DNA of 35,681 bases from the IMG/VR virus record IMGVR_UViG_3300024177_000012, positions 1-35,681 of that record. The stretch is one strand, 5' to 3'. The stretch is from a virus. The position numbers were made by a program, and so were the translations under genes. Positions 31,272-35,681 of this stretch are shown piece by piece (position 1 is the stretch's first letter; each line of letters starts with the position of its first letter). The notes under the pieces were generated by a model that saw nothing but the letters and a program-made list of their open reading frames with translations, searched no databases and was not told where the DNA came from.

Positions 31272-31330
31272 GAATTTGGATCATGCCAACAGTATATATC
31301 CGAATTGCCGAATTCATGGAGGGTAAATAA
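31268..31330 (+). CDS. Possible 20-codon minigene
   Basis: An ATGA overlap with the preceding gene opens a 20-codon frame (MRIWIMPTVYIRIAEFMEGK) whose stop abuts the next ATG. It fills the gap exactly and would couple translation. The hydrophobic opening and size leave doubt; it may only transfer ribosomes or be chance. Confidence 0.3.
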   Translation: MRIWIMPTVYIRIAEFMEGK

Positions 31331-31570
31331 ATGGGCGAGCCGAACAGTGTATTTAGCAATGCTCTATCCGAGCGATTCGACTATGGAAGCGGATCGACGC
31401 TCGCCTATCATGGATGGGCGGCTCCAGGTTCGAGCGATGACAGCAAGGTATGGGCGATCTGCAAGTTTATCTACGATTCCAACAGCAATATTACATCGGT
31501 AGTTTGGGCGCAAGGGCAAGTTAGCTTTGCAAACTCATGGACCAATCGGGCCAGCGCAAGTTACTCATAG
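31331..31570 (+). CDS. Small hypothetical structural-region protein
   Basis: 79 aa, with aromatic and Ser-rich segments (GEPNSVFSNALSERFDYGSG; AYHGWAAPGSSDDSKVWAIC; VVWAQGQVSFANSW), predicted beta-sandwich-like. The ATG has GGAGG 9 nt upstream. The pattern resembles small head or tail accessory proteins in this type of phage, but no family can be named. Confidence 0.62.
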   Translation: MGEPNSVFSNALSERFDYGSGSTLAYHGWAAPGSSDDSKVWAICKFIYDSNSNITSVVWAQGQVSFANSWTNRASASYS

Positions 31571-31579
31571 GGGGTACGA

Positions 31580-32644
31580 ATGAAAAGACTATTTGCAGTA
31601 ATCGCTTTTATACTTTTGGCGCAATTTGCCAATGCTCAATGCGGTCGCACCACGTTCAACCCATTCACTTCAAAGCTGGATTGTCTGGGGACAAATCCAA
31701 CTGGCGTGGCTAATGGAGGCACGGGAACCACCACGGCATTTACATTGGGCAGCATGGTTTTTGCGGGAGCTTCGGGGGTATATTCCCAAGATAATGCAAA
31801 CGCATTTTGGGATGGAACAAACCATACTGGCGGATTCGGAACCACGCGTACTGGAGCAATCTCGGCTACTAACCCCACGTTCCGGGTGCAAGGCAGTGGA
31901 ACGACAAACGCCACATCCAATTTTGAAGTCAGAAATTCCACGCCTACTTCGCTGTTCTTGATGCTGGACGATGGAACTTGGGCATTTAACGGCGCGGCTG
32001 GATTTTCCGGCAATTTTAACTCTACCAATGCCAGCGCGGGATTTTCCATGACTCCAAGCGGAGGGGATGCTTACGTATTCGGCGCAGGACAAGCGGCGGC
32101 TAATGATTTTGGAATCCGCAATTCCACACGCTCAGCAAACTATCTTTTGTTCACTGGTGGAGCAACCCCTTATGCGAACATGAACATATTGCAAAAGGGC
32201 ACGGTCAATACCTGCACGTTCAATTTTACTACCGCGCAATTCACATTGGCGGCATCCCCACTTAGTATGTGCTCGCCTGTTTATACGCTGCCAAACGTGG
32301 CGGTTACTTGGGCCTATGAGTGCAACTTCACTTGGTCCAATGATGCAGGCACAACGCCCACTTTGACCTTTGGGCAAACATTCACACAAGCCCCATCAGC
32401 AGCAAATGAGTGGCAGAATATTCTTACCACCAACACGGGAACCAGCATCCAAGCATCACAGGCGGTCACAACTAACTCCAATATGACCGCCACCGGGACG
32501 CTAACAACCTCGGCCACAAAGTTTCAAGCCAGCCTTGGCGGGACATTTACGGCCAGCGCCACGAGCGGAACATTTTCTCCAACGGCAACGCTGACCGGAA
32601 CGGGCGCGACAGGGACATTGCGTGGCTGGTGCTCTATTTTCTAG
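31580..32644 (+). CDS. Fibre-like protein with Sec signal peptide
   Basis: 354 aa. The N-terminus MKRLFAVIAFILLAQFANAQ has a basic n-region, hydrophobic core and an ANA-Q cleavage site, a textbook Sec signal peptide. The rest looks like phage tail-fibre shaft sequence: GGTGTTTAFTLGSMVFAGAS followed by YSQDNANAFWDGTN and a Gly/Thr repeat zone with a trimeric-fibre style C-terminus ending GWCSIF. A virion component would not normally be exported by Sec, so this may be a secreted or periplasmic fibre-related protein (receptor masking is one idea). GGGG precedes the ATG. Family similarity is from motif memory. Confidence 0.72.
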   Translation: MKRLFAVIAFILLAQFANAQCGRTTFNPFTSKLDCLGTNPTGVANGGTGTTTAFTLGSMVFAGASGVYSQDNANAFWDGTNHTGGFGTTRTGAISATNPTFRVQGSGTTNATSNFEVRNSTPTSLFLMLDDGTWAFNGAAGFSGNFNSTNASAGFSMTPSGGDAYVFGAGQAAANDFGIRNSTRSANYLLFTGGATPYANMNILQKGTVNTCTFNFTTAQFTLAASPLSMCSPVYTLPNVAVTWAYECNFTWSNDAGTTPTLTFGQTFTQAPSAANEWQNILTTNTGTSIQASQAVTTNSNMTATGTLTTSATKFQASLGGTFTASATSGTFSPTATLTGTGATGTLRGWCSIF

Positions 32645-32714
32645 TGCTTTGCTTTGCAAGCAGGATGGTACTTTTTCGGAGTTAGGCGGACTTTAACTTA
32701 GATTGGAGGACCGA

Positions 32715-32927
32715 GTGCAAAATCCAGGCGTTGACTTGGGAGTAATTGTGGACATCATCAAAGACCCCCGATTCATCATTGTGTTTTGCGCCGGGATTCT
32801 CTACTCCAAACTTACGGTTATCAGCGCGGAAATCACCTATACAAAGCGGTGGCGGCATTGGGCCGCTAACAGCATCATGGAGCTTGCCATCAAGAACGAA
32901 GTCGCACTAGCGAGGCCACCGGAGTAA
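32715..32927 (+). CDS. Small membrane protein
   Basis: 70 aa from GTG with GGAGG 5 nt upstream. One transmembrane helix near residues 21-42 (DPRFIIVFCAGILYSKLTVI) then a basic helix (YTKRWRHW). The single span and nearby spanin and holin-like genes are consistent with a role in lysis, but there is no direct motif. The in-frame TTG at 32703 is less favoured. The HNH gene on the other strand ends 5 bases downstream. Confidence 0.6.
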   Translation: MQNPGVDLGVIVDIIKDPRFIIVFCAGILYSKLTVISAEITYTKRWRHWAANSIMELAIKNEVALARPPE

Positions 32928-32932
32928 AGGGA

Positions 32933-33388
32933 TTATTTCCAATTTCTTTTAGCTTTAATGTTCCAGATCGTGAAGCAGGAAACATTGTACAACTTGGCAA
33001 GTTCGGTTGGCTTGGAGCCAGATTGCAGTAGAAATCTTATTTGTGAGGCGGATTCAACTGTGATTTTTGTCCGATCATTTCTACGATTTCTTAAATTCAC
33101 ATCACGGTTATTATCCGCATGTGTGCCGGAATATAAGTGTTCAGGGCGAACGCATGAAGGGTTGTCGCAATGATGAAGAATCAAAAGTCCCTCTCCGATT
33201 TCCCCTTTATGCAACTCAAAAGAAAATCGATGTGCTCTTACATATTGGCGTTTGTTCCTAAAGCTAAAGATTCCATAGCCATCTTTATCGCGGCAACCTT
33301 TCCATTCCCAGCAGCCATTAGCTGTAGTTTCTACAAATTTCCAGAATCTATTTTCAGGGATTATCGTGCTAGACTTTTTATCAGCCAT
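32933..33388 (-). CDS. HNH homing endonuclease (freestanding)
   Basis: 151 aa. FWKFVETTANGCWEWKG, YVRAHRFSFELHKGEI and LHHCDNPSCVRPEHLYSGTH match the HNH_3-type phage homing endonucleases; the core catalytic residues are H72-H73, then C74/N76/C79 (zinc or structural), H84 and N93. The C-terminal 27 residues (KPTELAKLYNVSCFTIWNIK) form a helix-turn-helix that would bind the target. It lies on the opposite strand within a rightward operon, as mobile endonucleases often do, and has its own promoter and a hairpin-held ribosome site. It would cut relatives lacking the insertion and spread by repair. Confidence 0.9.
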   Translation of the reverse strand: MADKKSSTIIPENRFWKFVETTANGCWEWKGCRDKDGYGIFSFRNKRQYVRAHRFSFELHKGEIGEGLLILHHCDNPSCVRPEHLYSGTHADNNRDVNLRNRRNDRTKITVESASQIRFLLQSGSKPTELAKLYNVSCFTIWNIKAKRNWK

Positions 33389-33391
33389 CTG

Positions 33392-33409
33392 TTCGCTCCT
33401 TTCAGCGAA
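33392..33409 (-). promoter_or_regulatory. Hairpin sequestering the ribosome site of the HNH gene
   Basis: On the minus strand TTCGCT-GAAAGG-AGCGAA folds into a 6-bp stem with a 6-nt loop. The Shine-Dalgarno AAAGGAG spans the loop and one arm, 4-8 nt before the ATG. Freestanding homing endonuclease genes in other phages are known to use such structures to limit translation of read-through RNA. Confidence 0.55.
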
Positions 33410-33421
33410 TGGGTTTGGTTA

Positions 33422-33456
33422 GAGCCGCTTTTGGTGCTTCAACATCAAGGCGGCTC
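33422..33456. terminator. Long imperfect stem-loop, possible rightward terminator
   Basis: GAGCCGC and GCGGCTC (7 bp) enclose a second stem TTGGTG/CATCAA with loop CTTCAA. Followed on the plus strand by GTTTAGTA, a weak T-tract. On the minus strand it would fold at the 5' end of the HNH transcript. It may terminate, or protect RNA. Confidence 0.35.
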
Positions 33457-33460
33457 GTTT

Positions 33461-33469
33461 AGTATAGCA
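33461..33469 (-). promoter_or_regulatory. Promoter (extended -10) for the HNH gene
   Basis: The minus strand reads TGCTATACT, an extended -10, about 70 nt before the ATG. No good -35 lies 17 bp upstream, which extended -10 promoters tolerate. Confidence 0.5.
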
Positions 33470-33486
33470 CGATAGAGGCCATCAGA

Positions 33487-33846
33487 ATGAGTGATCTGCC
33501 AGTTCAAGCAACTACCACGACCACAACCGAAGTCACTGGTCCAAGCCAAGGACAACCGGCAAAGGTTGTTACCAAGACGACCACAGTATCCCCGCTGACG
33601 CAGTTAGGATACTGGACTGCCGGGATTGTCGGCTCAATCATCTCTGGCGGTGCTGGTGCTCTCAGCGGCGGTATGGGTAGTATGATCGTGGACCCGAAGG
33701 ACTTCAATATCCACGAGGGGCTTCATAAGGTCTTGCAGCTTGCGGCAATTACGGCCCTCATGCCAGCGGTGGTTTCACTCGCAAAATACTTGAACCTGCA
33801 TCCGATTCCTGACGGTTGGGATGGGCAGGAGAGGCGGTCGCCATAG
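33487..33846 (+). CDS. Holin-like membrane protein
   Basis: 119 aa. A Thr-rich polar N-terminus (residues 8-30) is followed by two hydrophobic Gly/Ala-rich segments (about 42-62, GYWTAGIVGSIISGGAGALS; and 83-103, VLQLAAITALMPAVVSLAKY), each long enough to span the membrane, and a polar C-terminus. Size, two spans and the neighbouring spanin gene fit a small holin, but holins lack sequence motifs so this rests on layout. It begins after the HNH promoter region and ends in an ATAG junction with the next gene. Confidence 0.5.
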   Translation: MSDLPVQATTTTTTEVTGPSQGQPAKVVTKTTTVSPLTQLGYWTAGIVGSIISGGAGALSGGMGSMIVDPKDFNIHEGLHKVLQLAAITALMPAVVSLAKYLNLHPIPDGWDGQERRSP

Positions 33847-34187
33847 GTGCCGCAATTCCAAACGATGATGGCGTCTCGCTCAAGGAATATTTCTCTGAGA
33901 TATTCAGGGAGCATACTGGTGCCACGCAGCGGGCTTTTGATGCACACCGCCGCGAACACGAAATGCTCCAAATCGCCATTGGGAAGGCAGAGCAGAACGT
34001 CGAGAAGCGGCTGGAGGGCATGAACGAATTTCGCCAGCAGTTGAACACCCAGGCATCGACCTTTGCCACGAAGGACGAACTGGTGCCTTTCAGCAGGTTC
34101 ATCGACCGCTTTTGGGGAGTGATTGCTGGTTTGCTGATTGCTAATGCCATCGTCACCGCTCTGGTGATAAAGTTGTTGCAGAAATGA
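33843..34187 (+). CDS. C-terminally membrane-anchored coiled-coil protein, uncertain start
   Basis: A charged coiled-coil (HRREHEMLQIAIGKAEQNVE and on) leads into a C-terminal transmembrane helix (FWGVIAGLLIANAIVTALVI). The frame opens at TTG 33816, which has no ribosome site. A strong GGAGAGG (33828-33834) lies 8 nt before an in-frame ATA at 33843, overlapping the previous stop as ATAG where ATGA would be expected. The call here begins at that ATA. Proteins with this helix plus C-terminal anchor often sit beside lysis genes of phages; role unknown. Confidence 0.5.
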   Translation: MGAAIPNDDGVSLKEYFSEIFREHTGATQRAFDAHRREHEMLQIAIGKAEQNVEKRLEGMNEFRQQLNTQASTFATKDELVPFSRFIDRFWGVIAGLLIANAIVTALVIKLLQK

Positions 34188-34294
34188 CCTGCATCCGACA
34201 AGTCGCACGGTGGTTTGAGGTAGCCTTTAAGCAATTGCAGGGCAGTGCTTCAGTGCTGGCGGAATGGGCGCACAACGGATCGAGGCCCGAATGA
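34184..34294 (+). CDS. Small protein (36 aa) upstream of spanin
   Basis: A 36-codon frame begins in an ATGA overlap with the previous gene and ends in another ATGA overlap at 34291. It reads MTCIRQVARWFEVAFKQL, then a polar tail. It is helical and amphipathic. The double coupling supports translation; it is too short to assign. Confidence 0.45.
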   Translation: MTCIRQVARWFEVAFKQLQGSASVLAEWAHNGSRPE

Positions 34295-34295
34295 A

Positions 34296-34511
34296 ATGCC
34301 CAAAGAATACATTGTCCAGATGTGGAGCAATAAGCGCAAGCAGTGGGAACGGACGCTTGCCAATGGGGGGGAACTGTTCACCGAGGATCGGGCGGAGGAA
34401 ATTGCCGATAGTCTTCACCTTGCTCATCCTAACATTATGTATCGGGCTTGGAGGATGCGTAAAAAGGGTGCCCATAATCGTGCAGACCCCCCCGGCTCCA
34501 GTGCCAGTTGA
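34296..34511 (+). CDS. Small hypothetical protein overlapping the o-spanin gene
   Basis: 71 aa (MPKEYIVQMWSNKRKQWERT at the start) with a strand followed by basic and acidic helices and a GELFTEDRAEEIADSLHL region. It has coding-like composition, but the downstream half of the gene is also read in another frame as the o-spanin. GAGG lies 10 nt upstream, weak. No known family. The overlap resembles the nested arrangement of spanin genes elsewhere, though this partner lacks a membrane helix and so is not an obvious i-spanin. Confidence 0.6.
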   Translation: MPKEYIVQMWSNKRKQWERTLANGGELFTEDRAEEIADSLHLAHPNIMYRAWRMRKKGAHNRADPPGSSAS

Positions 34512-34647
34512 GATACCGGGGCCAGTACCGGAGATTCAGCCGGACCACAGTTTTGATTTTGCGGATGGTCCTTGCGATCCGCGATTGACCGCGCTGGTGG
34601 TAACATTAAACGCGCAGAATGTTTCAACGCCATGCGTGGCGCAATAA
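34363..34647 (+). CDS. Outer-membrane spanin (Rz1-like lipoprotein)
   Basis: The frame encodes a basic stretch (PRIGRRK), a hydrophobic helix (IVFTLLILTLCIGL) and a lipobox LGGC (C32 from the ATG), then a proline-rich domain (VQTPPAPVPVEIPGPVPEI), matching the Rz1-type o-spanin that is lipid-anchored in the outer membrane and fuses membranes at the end of lysis. The start is uncertain: ATG 34363 gives a normal signal but no ribosome site; TTG 34402 has GGAGG only 3 nt upstream. It is mostly out of frame with an overlapping gene. A proline-rich mature part of about 60 residues fits the family. This also indicates a Gram-negative-type host. Confidence 0.75.
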   Translation: MGGNCSPRIGRRKLPIVFTLLILTLCIGLGGCVKRVPIIVQTPPAPVPVEIPGPVPEIQPDHSFDFADGPCDPRLTALVVTLNAQNVSTPCVAQ

Positions 34648-34835
34648 ACCGTGAGCCGCTGAAGGATATAATCGACCTGTCCACGGAGGAATTGTCGGCA
34701 AAGTTGAAGTCCTTTAATCGGCCATCGAAGCGCAATAGATGGATTCGGAGAATAATTACACAACGCGGAAGGGAAAGAGGTAAACCTTATGGCAGACTCA
34801 GTGATCGTATATGGGCAGACCGTAACCCTCAATGA
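34632..34835 (+). CDS. Basic hypothetical protein
   Basis: 67 aa, highly basic (SKRNRWIRRIITQRGRERGK), starting at an ATG inside the end of the spanin gene. The start region has an acidic helix (KDIIDLSTEELSAKL), then the basic tail. It overlaps the next gene by 47 nt. No ribosome site is clear, so the call is tentative; the longer frame from 34572 lies inside the spanin gene. Confidence 0.5.
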   Translation: MRGAINREPLKDIIDLSTEELSAKLKSFNRPSKRNRWIRRIITQRGRERGKPYGRLSDRIWADRNPQ

Positions 34836-35001
34836 TGGCGCGGATACATCGCTGGCCGATGCGCTGGCGACCATCCGCAAGGATGACAATTGGGGAGATT
34901 GGGAATGGGTTCAGGGCTATATCGCGGAAGTCATTGCGGCGGTCCAGTCCAGCCCGGAACTGTTCCAACAATACGCCGATGCTGAAGCACAGCTTCCCTA
35001 G
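34789..35001 (+). CDS. Acidic hypothetical protein (70 aa)
   Basis: 70 aa with a beta-strand opening (MADSVIVYGQTVTLNDGADT) and helical acidic C-terminus. AGAGG precedes the ATG by about 9 nt. No family is recognised. A 60-base gap with a promoter-like element follows. Confidence 0.62.
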   Translation: MADSVIVYGQTVTLNDGADTSLADALATIRKDDNWGDWEWVQGYIAEVIAAVQSSPELFQQYADAEAQLP

Positions 35002-35010
35002 TGAGCACTT

Positions 35011-35044
35011 TTGACACGACAACCCTTTTCGCCCCTGCTAGGAT
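35011..35044 (+). promoter_or_regulatory. Candidate promoter (extended -10) near the window end
   Basis: TGCTAGGAT (35036-35044) is an extended -10; TTGACA at 35011-35016 is a perfect -35 but 22 bp away, so the extended -10 would have to carry it. It could drive the membrane and coiled-coil genes after it. Confidence 0.45.
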
Positions 35045-35065
35045 GGGGTTAGACTGGAGGCTTCC

Positions 35066-35266
35066 ATGACAGCATATCTCAGCGTCTTGGTCTGTTTGGG
35101 TGGCTTGGTAATTTACCTCGTTTCCGGGAACCCGCCCGATTCCAGACCCATTGGCGGGAAAATAGCCACGATTGGACTCAATATGTTCTGGTGCGGCCTC
35201 TTGGCCTTCTTGCTGATCAATGGCGATCCGATTGTCGAAGTGCTAAAGACAAGGGGGCATCCATAA
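35066..35266 (+). CDS. Two-span small membrane protein
   Basis: 66 aa: one transmembrane helix near residues 4-20 (LSVLVCLGGLVIYLVSG), a short polar loop, and a second at about 35-53 (IGLNMFWCGLLAFLLING). GGAGG precedes the ATG. Small two-span proteins next to lysis genes can be holins or antiholins. Its stop overlaps the next start (TAATG). Confidence 0.6.
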   Translation: MTAYLSVLVCLGGLVIYLVSGNPPDSRPIGGKIATIGLNMFWCGLLAFLLINGDPIVEVLKTRGHP

Positions 35267-35406
35267 TGCTCCTTGTGATTCTGATTATCCTGCTGCTCGT
35301 GGGCGGTGGGGGCGGATACTACGCATGGGGACCAATGGGCGGCATCGGCCTTGGCGGTGTGCTTTTGATCGTACTGATCGTTCTGCTGTTGATGGGTAGA
35401 TTATGA
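35266..35406 (+). CDS. DUF3309-like glycine-rich membrane protein (46 aa)
   Basis: A 46-aa protein beginning MLLVILIILLLVGGGGG, with a Trp/Gly turn and a second hydrophobic helix ending GRL. The pattern matches the small DUF3309 family as I remember it, present in many bacteria and phages with no known role. GGGG precedes the ATG. The frame open from 35191 is not the start because the earlier part overlaps the preceding gene. Confidence 0.7.
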   Translation: MLLVILIILLLVGGGGGYYAWGPMGGIGLGGVLLIVLIVLLLMGRL

Positions 35407-35681
35407 GCGAGCATCACGAACGCCACGAAGAATGGCGCGAACAACTGATTTCAATTCAAATACTCAATAAACTCGAAGCAATCGAGGGAAAGGTAAACCA
35501 ACTTATGTCCCAAGTTACCGACTTCGCAGCAAAGGTTCAGGCAAACTTCGACGTTTTGACCGCAAAGATTCAAGCACTCGACACGTTGATTCAGAACTTC
35601 CAGAACTCTCCGGGTACGCTCAGCGCGACCGATCAAGCGGCTCTGGACAAGATCGCAGCCGAATCCGCAGCACTCGTTACC
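35403..35681 (+). CDS. Coiled-coil protein, 3' end outside window
   Basis: The frame starts by ATGA overlap and runs off the end with no stop. The 93 residues visible are an acidic-to-basic N-terminus (SEHHERHEEWREQLISIQ) and a heptad-rich helix (LNKLEAIEGKVNQLMSQVTD) with repeats like AAKVQANFDVLTAKIQALD. Such coiled-coil proteins with a Gly/Pro break (NSPGTLSATDQAAL) are common near phage lysis and tail genes, but the role is unknown. C-terminus not seen. Confidence 0.65.
   Translation, partial: MSEHHERHEEWREQLISIQILNKLEAIEGKVNQLMSQVTDFAAKVQANFDVLTAKIQALDTLIQNFQNSPGTLSATDQAALDKIAAESAALVT

Noticed and set aside
33170-33475. Plus-strand frame across the HNH gene
   Set aside because: Antisense to a protein with clear HNH motifs.

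Overview
This window is a segment of a tailed double-stranded DNA phage (or prophage/metagenomic phage contig). Large terminase, portal, scaffold, major capsid protein, two head-tail connector proteins, a beta-helical tailspike, a tail hub-like protein, tail fibres and glycine-rich internal-virion-like proteins lie in one rightward block. No tape-measure or tail-tube gene is visible, so a short-tailed (podovirus-like) particle is the best reading. Both ends are open: the window begins inside an acetyltransferase gene and stops inside a coiled-coil gene. No integrase, repressor of a recognisable family, tRNA, CRISPR array, polymerase or insertion sequence was seen. The sequence does not identify the host. 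Repeated TGnTA-type extended -10 promoters and a Sec signal peptide only indicate a bacterial host.

Layout. (1) 1-3969, rightward: partial GNAT acetyltransferase, an initiator-type replication protein with iteron-like repeats inside its own gene, a small orphan DNA methyltransferase, and a string of small Cys-rich proteins joined by ATGA overlaps. (2) 4022-6098, leftward: nine very small genes (several under 60 codons) behind one strong promoter, converging on the first block at a hairpin. (3) 6099-7791: control region with inverted repeats, phased GTCCG repeats, two rightward promoters, one uncertain ORF and an HTH protein that could be a small terminase subunit. (4) 7792-10565: small accessory genes including zinc-ribbon proteins and a ribbon-helix-helix/zinc-ribbon fusion. 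(5) 10537-17344: packaging and capsid genes. (6) 17453-20162: a non-structural cassette (49-aa protein, radical SAM/SPASM enzyme, SAM methyltransferase, small zinc-ribbon protein, glycosyltransferase) inside the structural operon. (7) 20056-31271: connectors, tailspike, hub, fibre and internal proteins. (8) 31331-35681: a fibre-like protein with a signal peptide, small membrane proteins, an HNH endonuclease on the opposite strand, holin-like and o-spanin genes, and further small membrane and coiled-coil proteins.

How it fits together. Leftward and early rightward genes would act in takeover and replication, and the block from TerL onward builds the particle. The radical SAM/methyltransferase/glycosyltransferase cassette is the best candidate for an undescribed system; its position suggests modification of a virion protein or surface glycan. 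Lysis is represented by an o-spanin and holin-like membrane proteins, but no endolysin lies in the window. Several real genes are too short for ordinary ORF callers and were found by eye at 3437, 4213, 4637, 4821, 8476, 9536, 17453, 34184 and 35266.
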